This document shows, piece by piece, positions 8,903 through 21,200 of a stretch of 64,000 nucleotides of DNA. The translations under genes and the position numbers were made by a program. Positions within the stretch are counted from its first letter, which is position 1; the number at the start of each line of letters is the position of its first letter. The notes below the pieces were generated by a model. The model did no database searches. It was not told where the DNA came from and saw only the letters and a list, made by a program, of their open reading frames with translations. The stretch is from Methylobacterium sp. Leaf118 (GTDB lineage: Bacteria; Pseudomonadota; Alphaproteobacteria; Rhizobiales; Beijerinckiaceae): the NCBI RefSeq assembly GCF_920984675.1, contig NZ_CAKLBV010000015.1, positions 1 through 64,000 of the forward strand, in the 5' to 3' direction.

Positions 8903-11149
8903 GTGTCCCTCGTCAGTCTCCGTCTCTTGAACGACACCTATCAGATCGGTGATGGTGTGACGTCCGACGCCGTCGTGACCGGCACCGGGCGCGCCAACAG
9001 CACGGTGACCCTCCTCGAGGGAGACACCGTTCTTGCCGAGATCCCGACGGATGAGGCCGGGAATTTCACCTATGCGCCCACCCTCGCGGACGGCGCCCAC
9101 GCCCTTACGGTCCGGCAGCAGGTCGGCGACACCGTCGAGACCGCCCAACTCACCCTGCAGCTCGACACCGTCGCGCCGACCCTGACGTTCTTTCGCATGA
9201 ACGACGGCGCCAATGCCGATCTGCCGACGGATGTTGAGACCGGGTTGACGCTCATCAATGCGCAGGTTCTGCAGGGCGATCTGTTTCTCAATGCATGCAG
9301 CCTCGGCGTCGAGACGGCCGGCGGGGTCTCTTTGAAAGGCGTCGTCAGCTTCTCCAGCGATGCCTTCGCGATCGATCAGACGGTTTTCAGCGCCGCCCCG
9401 ATCGTCAGGCCCTTCCCGAACAATCCCGTCGGCGACGGGGTCATGACGTCGGCCATCCGGGCCGGGTCCCCGACCCATGCCTTGTTCCGCCAGTATGTCC
9501 CCGATGGCATCTACACGGTTCACGTGAACGTCTCGGACCTGGCCGGGAACACAGCCCAAGAATTGACGCGCTCCGTCGTCGTCGACCTCCGGGCGGACGC
9601 TGGCGACGCGGCGACCCTGACGTTCAGCGGAAGCGAATCGCGGATCGTCACGAAGCTCACCGCGAACGAGGTGGCCTTCACGGTGTCGGGGCTCGACGCG
9701 GATGCGAGCGCCGTCGCGCAGTTCAGCGATGGCGTTCACACGCGCTCCGTCGCCATCGGCGCGGATGGGCGCTTCACCGTCGATCTGTCGAGCTTCACCG
9801 GGCCTGTCTCGAGCAGCCTCGCCATCACCGACATTCACATGAACACGGCCCTCGCGGCCGGCGACACCCTGACGGCTTTGGTCGGCACGGGGGACGCGGC
9901 GGACGACACCCTCACGGGCGCCGTCGGCGGCAACGATGAGCTCATCGGCGGCCTCGGCAATGACAGCTATTTCGTTCATGCCAGCACCACGATGGTGCGG
10001 GAGAGCGACGCCGAGGGCTACGACGTCGTCTACAGCGATGCCCTGCAGTTCCAGCTCACCGACCATGTCGAGGCCTTGGTGCTCACCGGCGATGCCGTCC
10101 AAGGGACCGGGAACGGCCGTGACAACACCCTGATCGGCACCAGCGGCAACAACATCCTGGATGGCCGGGCCGGCGCGGATCTCATGATTGGTGGCTCCGG
10201 GTCCGACACCTATTTCGTCGATCATACGGGCGACCTCGTCGATGAGAGCAACGACGCCACCGGCATCGACACTGTGTCCAGCTCGGTCTCGTTCGCGCTC
10301 GGCACAAACCTCGAAAACCTGACATTGACCGGCGTCACCGATCTCGATGGCACCGGCAACGCTCTGGCCAACAAGATCAACGGCAATGCGGGCGCGAACC
10401 TGCTGCGCGGATTGAGCGGCAACGACGTGCTCTCGGGCAACGCCGGTTCGGATACGCTCTACGGCGAGGACGGCGCGGACACGCTCAATGGCGGCGCGGA
10501 CAGCGATGCGCTCTACGGTGGCGCCGAGAACGACCGTCTCGACGGGGGCAGCGGGGCCGACACGCTGACCGGCGGGGACGGCAACGACACCTACCTCGTC
10601 GACCAATCCGGCGACCGGGTGATCGAGGCGGCGGGCGGTGGCCGGGACGCGGTCGCCACGGGGGCGAGCTACACCCTGACCGCCGGCCAGGAGATCGAGG
10701 AGCTGCGGATTCTCCAGTCGGCCGGCGACCGGGCGATCAACCTGATCGGCAACGCGCACAGCCAGACGCTCATCGGCAATGACGGCGCCAACATCCTCAA
10801 CGGGGTTTTGGGCAACGACGTGCTGACCGGCCGGGGCGGGGCCGACACCTTCGTCTTCGCCAACGCGCTGGGCTGGGCCAACGTCGACCGCATCACCGAT
10901 TTCGCTTCCGAGGACACGATCCGGCTGTCGAAGAGCCTCTTCACCGCGCTCACGACAGGCGAGTTGGAGCCGGCCACGTTCAAGAACATCACCACCGGCA
11001 CGGCGGATGCGGATGACCGCATCCTCTACAAGCAGTCGACCGGCGAACTGTTCTACGACGCCGACGGTGCGGGCGCCGGACTGAAGGTGAAGGTCGCGGT
11101 GCTCGACAACAAGGCCGTGCTGACGGCAGCTGACTTCCTCATCGTGTGA
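8903..11149 (+). CDS. Secreted Ig-like/RTX calcium-binding protein
   Basis: A 748-residue protein starting at a GTG with AGGA seven bases upstream. Residues 1-320 look like two or three bacterial Ig-like beta-sandwich modules: VVTGTGRANSTVTLLEGD followed by AGNFTYAPTLADGAHALTV is the usual Big pattern. From about residue 330 it is RTX repeats (GGLGNDSYFV, GRAGADLMIGGSGSDTYFV and a dense block near residues 500-560 with many GGxGxDxL units), then the same C-terminal secretion module as its neighbours, ending in DFLIV. No catalytic motif was seen. It may be an adhesin or matrix protein; the function is not known. Confidence 0.85.
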   Translation: MSLVSLRLLNDTYQIGDGVTSDAVVTGTGRANSTVTLLEGDTVLAEIPTDEAGNFTYAPTLADGAHALTVRQQVGDTVETAQLTLQLDTVAPTLTFFRMNDGANADLPTDVETGLTLINAQVLQGDLFLNACSLGVETAGGVSLKGVVSFSSDAFAIDQTVFSAAPIVRPFPNNPVGDGVMTSAIRAGSPTHALFRQYVPDGIYTVHVNVSDLAGNTAQELTRSVVVDLRADAGDAATLTFSGSESRIVTKLTANEVAFTVSGLDADASAVAQFSDGVHTRSVAIGADGRFTVDLSSFTGPVSSSLAITDIHMNTALAAGDTLTALVGTGDAADDTLTGAVGGNDELIGGLGNDSYFVHASTTMVRESDAEGYDVVYSDALQFQLTDHVEALVLTGDAVQGTGNGRDNTLIGTSGNNILDGRAGADLMIGGSGSDTYFVDHTGDLVDESNDATGIDTVSSSVSFALGTNLENLTLTGVTDLDGTGNALANKINGNAGANLLRGLSGNDVLSGNAGSDTLYGEDGADTLNGGADSDALYGGAENDRLDGGSGADTLTGGDGNDTYLVDQSGDRVIEAAGGGRDAVATGASYTLTAGQEIEELRILQSAGDRAINLIGNAHSQTLIGNDGANILNGVLGNDVLTGRGGADTFVFANALGWANVDRITDFASEDTIRLSKSLFTALTTGELEPATFKNITTGTADADDRILYKQSTGELFYDADGAGAGLKVKVAVLDNKAVLTAADFLIV

Positions 11150-11154
11150 GGGAG

Positions 11155-11193
11155 ACAAAAAGAGCCCCGCGCCGGCGGTCGCCGGGCGGGGCT
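11155..11193. terminator. Terminator between the converging RTX genes
   Basis: AGCCCCGC (11163-11170) pairs with GCGGGGCT (11186-11193), extended inward by GCCGGCG/CGCCGG. Read on the minus strand the stem is followed by CTTTTTG, a standard intrinsic terminator shape for the giant gene; on the plus strand the stem lies 13 bases after the upstream stop and may also act there. Confidence 0.8.
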
Positions 11194-11253
11194 GTTCGTT
11201 GGTCCGATCCCGCCCGGTGTAGAACCGGGAGGGCTGGGTTTGTTCGCCGAACG

Positions 11254-11292
11254 GCGCCGTCGGAGGGTGGCCGCGGCCACCTCCGACGGCGC
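11254..11292. terminator. Long GC-rich inverted repeat at the 3' end of the giant RTX gene
   Basis: GCGCCGTCGGAGGGTGGCC pairs with GGCCACCTCCGACGGCGC with a single bulged G and essentially no loop. It starts three bases after the minus-strand stop at 11296. It can form a very stable hairpin and probably protects or ends the long transcript together with the T-tailed hairpin beyond it. Confidence 0.65.
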
Positions 11293-11295
11293 GCC

Positions 11296-12275
11296 TCACA
11301 CGATGACGAAGTCCGAGGCCATGAGCGCAGCCTTGTTCTCGATCTCGGCAAACTTCACCATCGCGCCGCCGCCTTCGCCGTCCGCATCGTAGAACAGCTC
11401 CCCGGTCGACTGCTTGTAGAGGATGCGGTCATCCGCATCCGCCGTGCCGGTGGTGATGTTCTTGAAGCTGTTCGGGTCGAGATCGCCCGTCGTGAGCGCC
11501 GTGAAGATGCTCTTCGACAGCCGGATCGTGTCCTCGGAAGCGAAATCGGTGATGCGGTCGACGTTGTTGGTGCCGAGTGCGTTGGCGAAGACGAAGGTGT
11601 CGGCCCCACCCCGGCCGGTCAGCACGTCGTTGCCCCAGGCGCCATTCAGCACGTTGGCGCCGTTATTGCCGATCACCGTCTGGGCCAGCGCATTGCCGGT
11701 CAGGTTGATCGCCCGGTCGCCGGCCGACTGGAGAACCCGCAGTTCCTCGATCTCCTGGCCGGCGGTGAGGGTGTAGTTGACCGATGTCGCGACCGCGTCC
11801 CGGCCGCCGCCCATCGCCTCGAACACTTGGTCGCCGGCATTGTCGACGAGGTAGGTGTCGTTGCCGGCATCACCATAGAGGGCATCGCTGCCGCCGCCGC
11901 CGTCGAGGCGATTGTTGCCGGCATCGCCGACGATCTTGTTGGCGAACTCGTTGCCGGTGAGGGTGAGGGTGGTCTGAGCGGCCTTGTCGATCGCACGCAG
12001 TTCCTCGATCTCCTGGCCGGTGGCCAGGGTGTAGGACACGGACGTGTTCACCACGTCCCGGCCGCGGCCGACCGCCTCGAACACCTGGTCGCCCGCCCGA
12101 TCGACGACGTAGGTGTCGTTGCCGGCCTCGCCGTAGAGGGTGTCGTTGCCGCCGCGGCCGTCGAGCAGGTTGGCGCCGGCATTGCCGACGATCTTGTTGG
12201 CGAACTCGTTGCCGGTCAGGTCGATGGCGGTCTGAGCCGCCTTGTCGATCGCGCGCAGTTCCTCGATCTCCTGGC
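11296..12275 (-). repeat. C-terminal RTX module of the giant gene, inverted copy of 26430-27409
   Basis: The last 980 bases of the giant gene and of the S8 protease gene encode almost the same protein, from AAGQEIEELRA through NEFANKIVGNAGANLLDG to GELFYDADG, with long identical DNA stretches (for instance around GGCAACGACGTGCTGACC). Because the two genes point away from each other, the copies are in inverted orientation about 14 kb apart. Confidence 0.85.
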
Positions 12276-15200
12276 CGGCGGCTAGCGTGAAGGACACGGC
12301 GGCGTTCACCACGTCCCGGCCGCGGTTGACCGCCTCGAACACCAGGTCGCCGCCCTGATCGACGAAGTAGGTGTCGTTGCCGGCCTCACCGTAAAGGGCA
12401 TCGTTGCCGCCGCGGCCGTCGAGCACGTTGGCCCCCGCATTGCCGACGATCTTGTTGGCGAACTCGTTGCCGGTCAGGTCGATGGCGGTCTGGGCCGTCT
12501 TGTCGATCGTGCGCAGTTCCTCGATCTCCTGGCCTGCGGCCAGGGCGTAGGACACGGCGGCGTTCACCACATCCCGGCCCCGGGCGACCGCCTCGAAGAC
12601 GAGGTCGGCGGCCTCGTCGACGAAGTAGATGTCGCCGCCGGCCTGGCCGTAGAGGGCGTCGATGCCGCTGCCGCCGTCGAGTTCGTCGCTGCCGCTGCCG
12701 CCGAACAACGTGTCGTTGCCGGCCAAGCCGTTGACCTTGTCGTCGCCGGCCGCACCGTCCAGACGATCGTTGCCGCTGGTCCCGGTGTAGGTCGCCGACA
12801 CGGCGTCTCTCAGGTCGATGTTGACGATGAGATTGCCGGTGCCGCCGCCGTCATGGCTGAACCCGATCGCGCCACCAGCGCTGTCATCCGACAGCGTGTA
12901 GGTCAACGCGGCGAGTTGGGCGGCCGAGAGCGACGCCCCGACGCTGATGATCTGTCCATTGAGACGGACGCTGCCATCCGCCGGAACAGTCTCGAGGACA
13001 TAGGTGATCGGTCCGTCCTGATCCGACAACGGATCGATGCCGAGGGGCGCTTCGAAGGACCCTTGCTCGATCGCGTTCGAGTCCTGCACGGCCGCACCGG
13101 TCGGCACGTCATCCCCGTCCGTGACCTCGACGACGAACGACTGCGTGGTCTCGTTCACGCCGTCGGAGACGACGACGGTCACGGTCACGGAGGTCTCCGT
13201 CTCGTAATCGAGCGAGACATTGTCCTTGAGGGCCAGGAAAGCCTGACCGCTTCCGACCGTCCGGACCTCGAAGCGATCCGCCTGCGCTCCCGTCACCGTG
13301 TAGGTCAGCGGCGCAGCCTCGGGGTCACTCGCCGTCAATTCGCCGACGATGGCCCCCTCGATGTTCTCGCCCACCGTCGCGTTGTCGAGGACGGGCGTCG
13401 ACGGCGCCTCGTTCACGTCGGTGAGGGTCAGCGTGTAGGTCTTGCTGTCGTCGGGCGTGCCGCCGACGGTGGTGTCGTCGACCGTGACCGAGACCGCGTA
13501 GGAGGCCTTGGTCTCGTAGTCGAGGTTGGTGCCGGCCTTGAGGTAGAGCTTACCGCCGTCGATCTCGAACAGGCTGGCATCGGTGCCCGCGAGGGCCAGG
13601 GTCTCGCTGCCGAGGGCGTCGTCGCTGACCGTCAGCGTGGCGACCTCGATGCGGGACGTGGTGCTGGTGTTCTCCGCCAGGCTGGTCACCGTCGGCGTCA
13701 GCGTCAGGCTCGGCGCCTCGTTCACGTCGGTGACGGTCAGCGTGTAGGACTTGCTGTCCTCGGGCGTGCTGCCGAGGGTGGTGTCGTCGACCGTGACCGT
13801 GACCGCGTAGGAAGTCTTGGTCTCGTAGTCGAGGCTAGTGCCGGCCTTGAGATAGAGCTTGCCGCCGTCGATCTCGAACCGGCCGGCATCGGCGCCCGAC
13901 AGGGCCACGGTCTCGCTGCCGAGGGCGTCGTCGCTGACCGTCAGCGTGGCGACCTCGATGCGGGACGTGGTGCTGGTGTTCTCCGCCAGGCTGGTCACCG
14001 TCGGCGTCAGCGTCAGGCTCGGCGCCTCGTTCACATCGAGGATGCCGACCGTGACCGCCTGGGTGACGGATCCGCCGGTGGTATCGGCCACCTTCACGAG
14101 GAAGTTTGCCGAACCGGCACTCTCGAAGTCCGTCGCGCCCGACAGCGCGATGGTGGCCGAGTTTCCGTTCGCATTCGCCGTGATCGTGAACGGTCCGACA
14201 TAAGGGCTGCCGTCCGCGTTCACGAGGCTGAAGCTCAGGACATCGCCCGCCGCCAGGTTGGGATCGCTCACGCTGACGGACGCCACCAAGGTGCCGTTGG
14301 CCGCGTTCTCCGACACGGCGAGGGTCGAGGCGTTGCCGTCCTCGTTCACGCCCGCTTCCGTCACCGAGGTGATCACGGGAGCCGCGGTGACGAGGGAGGC
14401 CGGATCGGCCGCCACCGCGGCCGATGCACCGAACTTGAAGAACTCGACGTTCCGGACGAAGTCGACATCGCCGCTCGCCCGGTCGGTCACCAAGAAGGTG
14501 CTGCCCGCGCGGGTGATCGTGTAGTCCCCGTAGGAACCGTCGTAGACCGCGACGTCGCCGGTGCCGCCACCGCCGTCGATGGTGTCGTTGCCGCGACCGC
14601 CCTTCAGCGTGTCGTTTCCATCGGCGCCGGAGAGGGCGTTGTCACCGGAATTGCCGGTGATCGTGTTGGCGAGGCTGTTGCCGGTCACGTCGACCGAAGC
14701 GCCGAGGCCCGTCGCGTAGTCCGCAAGGGTGACGTTCGCGACCGCCTTCGTATGACCCGCCGTGCCCCCCACGAAGGCGGACCCGGACAGGGACAGGTTG
14801 AGATCGTCCGATCCTGCGAGCGCCCGGATGGTCAGGTTCTCGTCGTAGAGCGTGACGTCGGTCGCACCGTTCGTGCGGACCACGACCGTGTCGTTGTCGG
14901 TGATCGTGTCACGGCGGATCGGCGTCCCGGTTCCGACGGTCAACCCGGTCGTCTGGTAGGCCGTCAGCACGCCGAGCGAGCTGGCGAGCAGCGCGTCCGC
15001 GTTCACGTTCGACGCCGAGGTCGGTGTCAGGCGAAGCTGCCCCGTCCCGTCTTCGAGGACGTAGGCGTAGGTCTGGCCGTCTCCGGACAGGTTGGCGTCG
15101 ATGAAGTCCCGGATGTCGGCGAGCGTGACGATGCCCGACCCGTCCGTGCCGTTGTTGGTCCGCACGAACAGAGGCGCCGGCAACCCGTCGTCGAAGGTGT

Positions 15201-18200
15201 TGCCGCTGACGACGCCGGGCAGCGACGGGCTGAAAGGTGCGTAGCCGGCGACGTTGCCGCCCATCAGGTAGATGCCGCTCTGCGTCCCCGTCGCGGCCGT
15301 CCCGAAGAAGACGTTGTCGGTGATGACCTCGTCGGTACCGCCGTCGCCGGCCCCGTTGAGGATCCAGACCGGCGAGCCGATCCGGTTGCCGTCGAGGGTG
15401 TAGCTGCCGATGTCGGGGCCGTTGATCTCGATGGCGTAGGCGGCCTTGCCGGTGGCGAAGACGCTGTTCGTGATCGTCACGCCATCGGCGAAGACGCCGA
15501 TCAGCGACTTGGTGTCGTTGCCGTTGTTCTGCGACACGAGGTTCGGCGGCTCGTCGAAACCGAGGCCGTTGACGGTCAGGCCCGTCGCGGAGGCACTCAC
15601 GCGGATCGTGTCGGCATTGCCGGCACCGAACAGGCTGCGGATGGTCGCCGCCACCCCGGTCGCATCGGTGATGGAGGCCCCGTTCGCGTCGACGCCCTGA
15701 AGGGTCAGGCCGGCATCGTCGATCTGCACACCAGCGCGGTTGATGTCGGTGCCGTGCCCGTCCTCGTCGTAGGTGCCGGGGGCGATCAGGATGGTCTCGC
15801 CGCCGGTCGCGGCATCGAGCGCGGCCTGGACGGACTGGAAGCCGCCTCCGGCCAGCTTATCGACGAGAATGTAGGTCGTCCCGCCGATCGTCACCTTCTC
15901 GACGTTGGTGAGGGTGTCGACCGCGCCGTCCGAGGTGACGGTCCACTTGCCCGCGACGATCGAGAGCGTGGCGCCGGCCGCGTAGCCGAGCGCCGCGTCG
16001 ATGCCGGCACCGCCGTCGATCGAGTCGGACCCCGCGCCGCCGGTGATCCGGTCGTCGCCGGCGCCGGCATCGATGGTGTCGTTGCCGGCACCGCCGTCGA
16101 TCGTGTCCGCTCCCCCGACCGTGTTGTAGGTCGGCGCTGTCCTCCCGGGACCATCACCCGTGATGTAGTCCGCCCCGGTCGAGCCGGTGATCGTGTCGCC
16201 GGCGCGGCCGCCCAGGACGAGGATCGGCTGACCGGTGCTCGATGCGTTCTCCGAGGCGGTCAGATCGACCGTGATCGGCGTGACGATGTTCTGGAAGTTG
16301 AAGTCGGTGTCGACATCCCGGAAGTCATTGTTCTGAATACCAGTAAAGGTGGCATTCGTCGTGTCCGTCGGAATGGCACCTGAAATGCCCGAACCGGCGA
16401 CTGCGAAGATATTGCCCGAAATCGTGGTGCCGAGCGTGCCGTTCGCGTCGTCGTATCCGTCGAGGTTGATCGAGGAACGCACGTAGGTGAAGGTGTTGCC
16501 GGTGATGTCGAGGTCGGCGGTCGAACCGTCGGACCAGATGCCGGTGGCCCAGGACGCCGGGATGGCCGGCTGATTGTTCGACGTCGCGCCGTACTTCCCG
16601 GGCGACGAGCCGGTGAAGAGGTTGTCGTCGATCGTGACGCGCCCCGTCGCGCGCGTGTCCATCATGATCGCACGGGCCCCAGAGCCGTTCCCGCCGTCGC
16701 CTCCGCCGAAGGTGCTGAAGAACAGCGAGTTCGTAACGGTGAACGAGCCCGAGCCTTTGAAGTCGAGCGCCGGGTTGCTGGCGCCGCCGGCGCCGAGGGT
16801 GCCGGCATTCACGCGGAACTCGAGGCCGTCGAGCACCACGGCCTTGGAGCCGGAGACCGTCACCTTGCCGATGATCGAAGACTCGGTGCCGCGCCCTCCC
16901 GGGCCGGTTCCGGCCGCGCCGCCGACGCCGTCGTTGGCGCCGAGGATCGTGATCGCCTTGTCGGCGATGTTGACGTTTCCGGTATAGCTGCCGGACGCCA
17001 CTTGGATCGTGTCGCCGTCTTGCGCGTCATCGACCGCGTCCTGGAGCGAGGTGTAACCACCATTGCCGACGAGCAGGACGTTGCCGTCCTGGAACTTGAG
17101 CGACTCGACGCCGATGAGGGTGTCGGTGCCGTCCGCACCGGTCACCGTGTAGGAGTTCGCCACGGCACCCGCCGTGACGGTGTAGTCCGCGGCGTTGCCG
17201 CTGAACACGGCCGTGTCCGTGCCGGCGCCGCCGACGAGGGTGTCGTTGCCGAGGCCGCCCGTGAGCGTGTCGCTGCCGGCGCCGCCATTGATGTAGTCGG
17301 CCCCCGCCGTCCCGGCATGCGCCTCGCCGGCCTCGGTGCCGAGCGTGACGGTCTTGAACGCGTTGCCGCGTTGCGTGCCGCTGATGTCGCGGACATCGAA
17401 GGTCACGCCGTCCTGGGCCACGAAGGTGACGCCCTCGTCGTCGTATCGGCTGAGATCGCCACCGAGCACGTCGTTGCCGTCTTCCGCCTGCATCCGCACG
17501 GCCAGGCCGCCATCCTGCGGGAACGTCGAGGAGCCGTCCGTCGCAACGCCGTTGCCGACCTGGTTCGAGGTGAAGGTCAGGCGCACTTCCGTCGGCGTGG
17601 TGGCCGAGACTTCGACCCGGTCGGAGCCCGCGCCGAGATTGACGGTGTCCACCCCATCGGTGGTCACATTGACCCGGGCGGTGTCGTTGCCGCCGCCGCC
17701 GAACAGCTCATCGTTGCCGGTGCCGCCGATCAGGGTGTCGTCGCCGAGACCGGCGTCGATGGTGTCGTTGCCGGCGCCGCCATCGAGAACGTCGTCACGG
17801 ATCTGCGCTGCGTTCTCGGTGAAGAAGCGATCCCTGACGTCGGTGCCGGTGACGGTCTGGCCCTCGCCATCCGCCCCGAAGAGGAAGATGCCGACCCGGC
17901 CTTCCGGGGGCAGGATGTTGGCGCCGAAATACGCACCGACATCGTCGGTCGCGTCCAGCACGCCGTAGCCGACGGTGGAGCCCACCGAGGGGCCGAAATC
18001 GTTACCCTCGATGCGCGTCCCGTCCGCCCAATCGTCGCCGACGAAGTGGTTGCCGTTGTCGCGGAAGGTGTTGCCGGTGACGGTGAAGCCGGTGGTCGGG
18101 TTGAAGTACCCACCCTGGTCCCAGCCGGTCACCAGATTGTCCGAGATGACGAGCCCGGTCACGTTGCCGCCGGACGGCGTCACGAAGCCGTAGGGCTGCG

Positions 18201-21200
18201 AGCCGTTGCCCTGGATGATCGAGTTGGTGATCGTGACGTCGTCGGCCGACACGTAGAGGCCGGAGTCTACGCCGCCATTGCTGGCGCCGCCCACGATCTT
18301 GACGCCGTCGATGACGACGCCTTCGGCGGAGATGAAGAGCCCCCCCGTCAGGACGGATTCCGACGCCTCTCGGCCCTCCGCAGCACCGTCGGTGCCGCGG
18401 TTCGCGCCGAGGATGGTCAGCGACTTGTCGATCGTGACGCTGCCGCTGTCGGCCAGAGCGCCGCTGCCGAGTAGGATCGTATCGCCGGCACTCGCCGCAT
18501 CGATCGCGGCCTGGAGCGTCGCGTAGCCGCCGGCGCCGACGAGCAGGATCTTGCCCGTGCCGCTGCCCTGGACGATCTCGACGCCGGACAGGGTATCCGT
18601 GCCTTCGGCCCCACTTTCGACCCGCCAGCCGGGCTGCTCACCAGCGGTGCTGGCATCCGTATCAGCGACGAAGGTGACGTTCGCAGCCGTGATGGCGCCG
18701 CTGTAGACGGCGGTGTCGTTGCCGCCGCCACCGATCAGCTCATCGTTGCCGGTGCCGCCGATCAGGGTGTCGTCGCCGAGACCGGCGTCGATGGTGTCGT
18801 TGCCGGCGCCGCCATCGAGAACGTCGTCACGGATCTGCGCTGCGTTCTCGGTGAAGAAGCGATCCCTGACGTCGGTGCCGGTGACAGTCTGGCCCTCGCC
18901 ATCCGCCCCGAAGAGGAAGACGCCGACCCGGCCTTCCGGGGGCAGGATGTTGGCGCCGAAATACGCACCGACATCGTCGGTCGCGTCCAGCACGCCGTAG
19001 CCGACGGTGGAGCCCACCGAGGGGCCGAAATCGTTACCCTCGATGCGCGTCCCGTCCGCCCAATCGTCGCCGACGAAGTGGTTGCCGTTGTCGCGGAAGG
19101 TGTTGCCGGTGACGGTGAAGCCGGTGGTCGGGTTGAAGTACCCGCCCTGGTCCCAGCCGGTCACCAGATTGTCCGAGATGACGAGCCCGGTCACGTTGCC
19201 GCCGGACGGCGTCACGAAGCCGTAGGGCTGCGAGCCGTTGCCCTGGATGATCGAGTTGGTGATCGTGACGTCGTCGGCCGACACGTAGAGGCCGGAGTCT
19301 ACGCCGCCATTGCTGGCGCCGCCCACGATCTTGACGCCGTCGATGACGACGCCTTCGGCGGAGATGAAGAGCCCCCCCGTCAGGACGGATTCCGACGCCT
19401 CTCGGCCCTCCGCAGCACCGTCGGTGCCGCGGTTCGCGCCGAGGATGGTCAGCGACTTGTCGACCGTGACGCTGCCGCTGTCGGCCAGAGCGCCGCTGCC
19501 GAGCAGGATCGTATCGCCGGCACTCGCCGCATCGATCGCGGCCTGGAGCGTCGCGTAGCCGCCGGCGCCGACGAGCAGGATCTTGCCCGTGCCGCTGCCC
19601 TGGACGATCTCGACGCCGGACAGGGTATCCGTGCCTTCGGCCCCACTTTCGACCCGCCAGCCGGGTTGAGCCCCGGCGGTGCTGGCATCCGTATCGGCGA
19701 CGAAGGTGACGTTTGCAGCCGTGATGGCGCCGTCGTAGTCGGCCGTATCGATGCCGGCCCCGCCCTTGAGCTGATCGTTGCCGCTGCCGCCGTTCAACCT
19801 ATCGTCGCCGTTGCCGCCGCTGATGCTGTCGTTGCCGCCGAGCCCGTTGAAGACGATGCCGCCGGTGGCCGCCGGATTGGTGGTGACGGTGTCGGCATCG
19901 CCCGAGAGCGTGACGGTGAGCTCCGCCTGCGAGCGGTTGTCGTAGCTCGCGACGTTCGCACCCGTGATCGTCACCCCGTCGACCGTGACCTCGGTCGGGC
20001 CCGCATTGGTCTTGCCCGGCTCGCCGATCCGGATTCCGGTGGAGGTTCCGGAGATCGTGCCGTCGGAGATCGTCACGCCGTCGAGCGTGGCGGCGTTGGA
20101 CCCGCCATAGGTGCTGCCGTCGTCCCGCGCCTTCACGATGATGGCGCCACCGCCGACATGCGAAGTCGACCCGTTGCCGACGCTCGTGCCCACATCCGTG
20201 AAGCTGAAATCGGTGATGCTGACGTTGGAATAGGCCTCGAACTTCAGATTGATGTCGATGCCCGCGCCGAAGACACCGACCTGCTCCGCAACGTCGAAGG
20301 CCCGCCCGCGGCCGAACTGGCCGACATCGGTCATGACGAGGCCGGTCAGGGTCGCCTGATCGAGCTGCTCGAAATAGAGGCCCTTGCTGAGCAGCTTTTC
20401 AAAGGTCACGTCGGTGATGGAGATCCCGGAGAACGCGCCGCTGTCATCGGCCGAAGCGGTGATGGTCGCGCCCTCGTAGCCGTCCGAGACGGTTCCACCG
20501 GTCCAGGCGAAGTCGGTGACGGCGGCCGAGCCCGCCTTGTTCACGCCCGTCACGACGCCGTCCATGTCGACGTTGACGAGGCGGACGCCGTCGCTGGTGC
20601 CGAGATTGACCGCGGTCTGGTAGCTCGAGAGCGTGACCCCGCGGATCGTGACGTCGTCGGCCGTGATGGTCAGGCCGGTCGCCGCGGCGCCGCCCACATA
20701 GCCCGTGGCGGACTTGAGATAGTCGGCAACGCTGTCGGACGCCGCCAGCCCGTTGGCGGACTTCAAGGTCCCCTGCAGGACGACCGCGCCTTCGGTGCCG
20801 CTCAGGGATTCCAGGGTCACGCCCTCGGTGGCGACGGAGAAGCTGCCCGCATAGACGCCGTCGGCGAGTTTGATGATGTCGCCCTTGACGGCGGCGGTGA
20901 GGGCGGCGCTGAGTTCGGCCGCGTTCGTGACGAGCCGGACATTGCCGTCGGCGAAGGCCAGCGTCTCGACGCCCGTGACGGTGCTCGTGCCGTTCGGACC
21001 CGTGACGACGGCTTCGCCCGGGGTGGCCCCCGCCGCGATGGTGTAGCTGCCCCGCGCCCCGGTGAAGGTCGCACTGTCGTTGCCCGCGCCACCCACGAGG
21101 GTATCGTTGCCGCCGCCGCCGACCAGGGTGTCGTTGCCGTCGTTGCCGACCAGGCGATTGTCCCCCGCCGTGCCGGTCAGCATGTCGCTCCCCGCGCCGC

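Noticed and set aside
11600-12600. Possible CRISPR-like array
   Set aside because: The regularly spaced repeats are 258-bp coding units of RTX/beta modules in frame, with no short direct repeats separated by unique spacers.
12853-16383. 1176-residue open frame on the plus strand
   Set aside because: It is antisense to the giant RTX gene. High GC and repetitive codons leave the opposite strand open; the protein is Arg/Gly/Val/Asp-rich with no domain motif.
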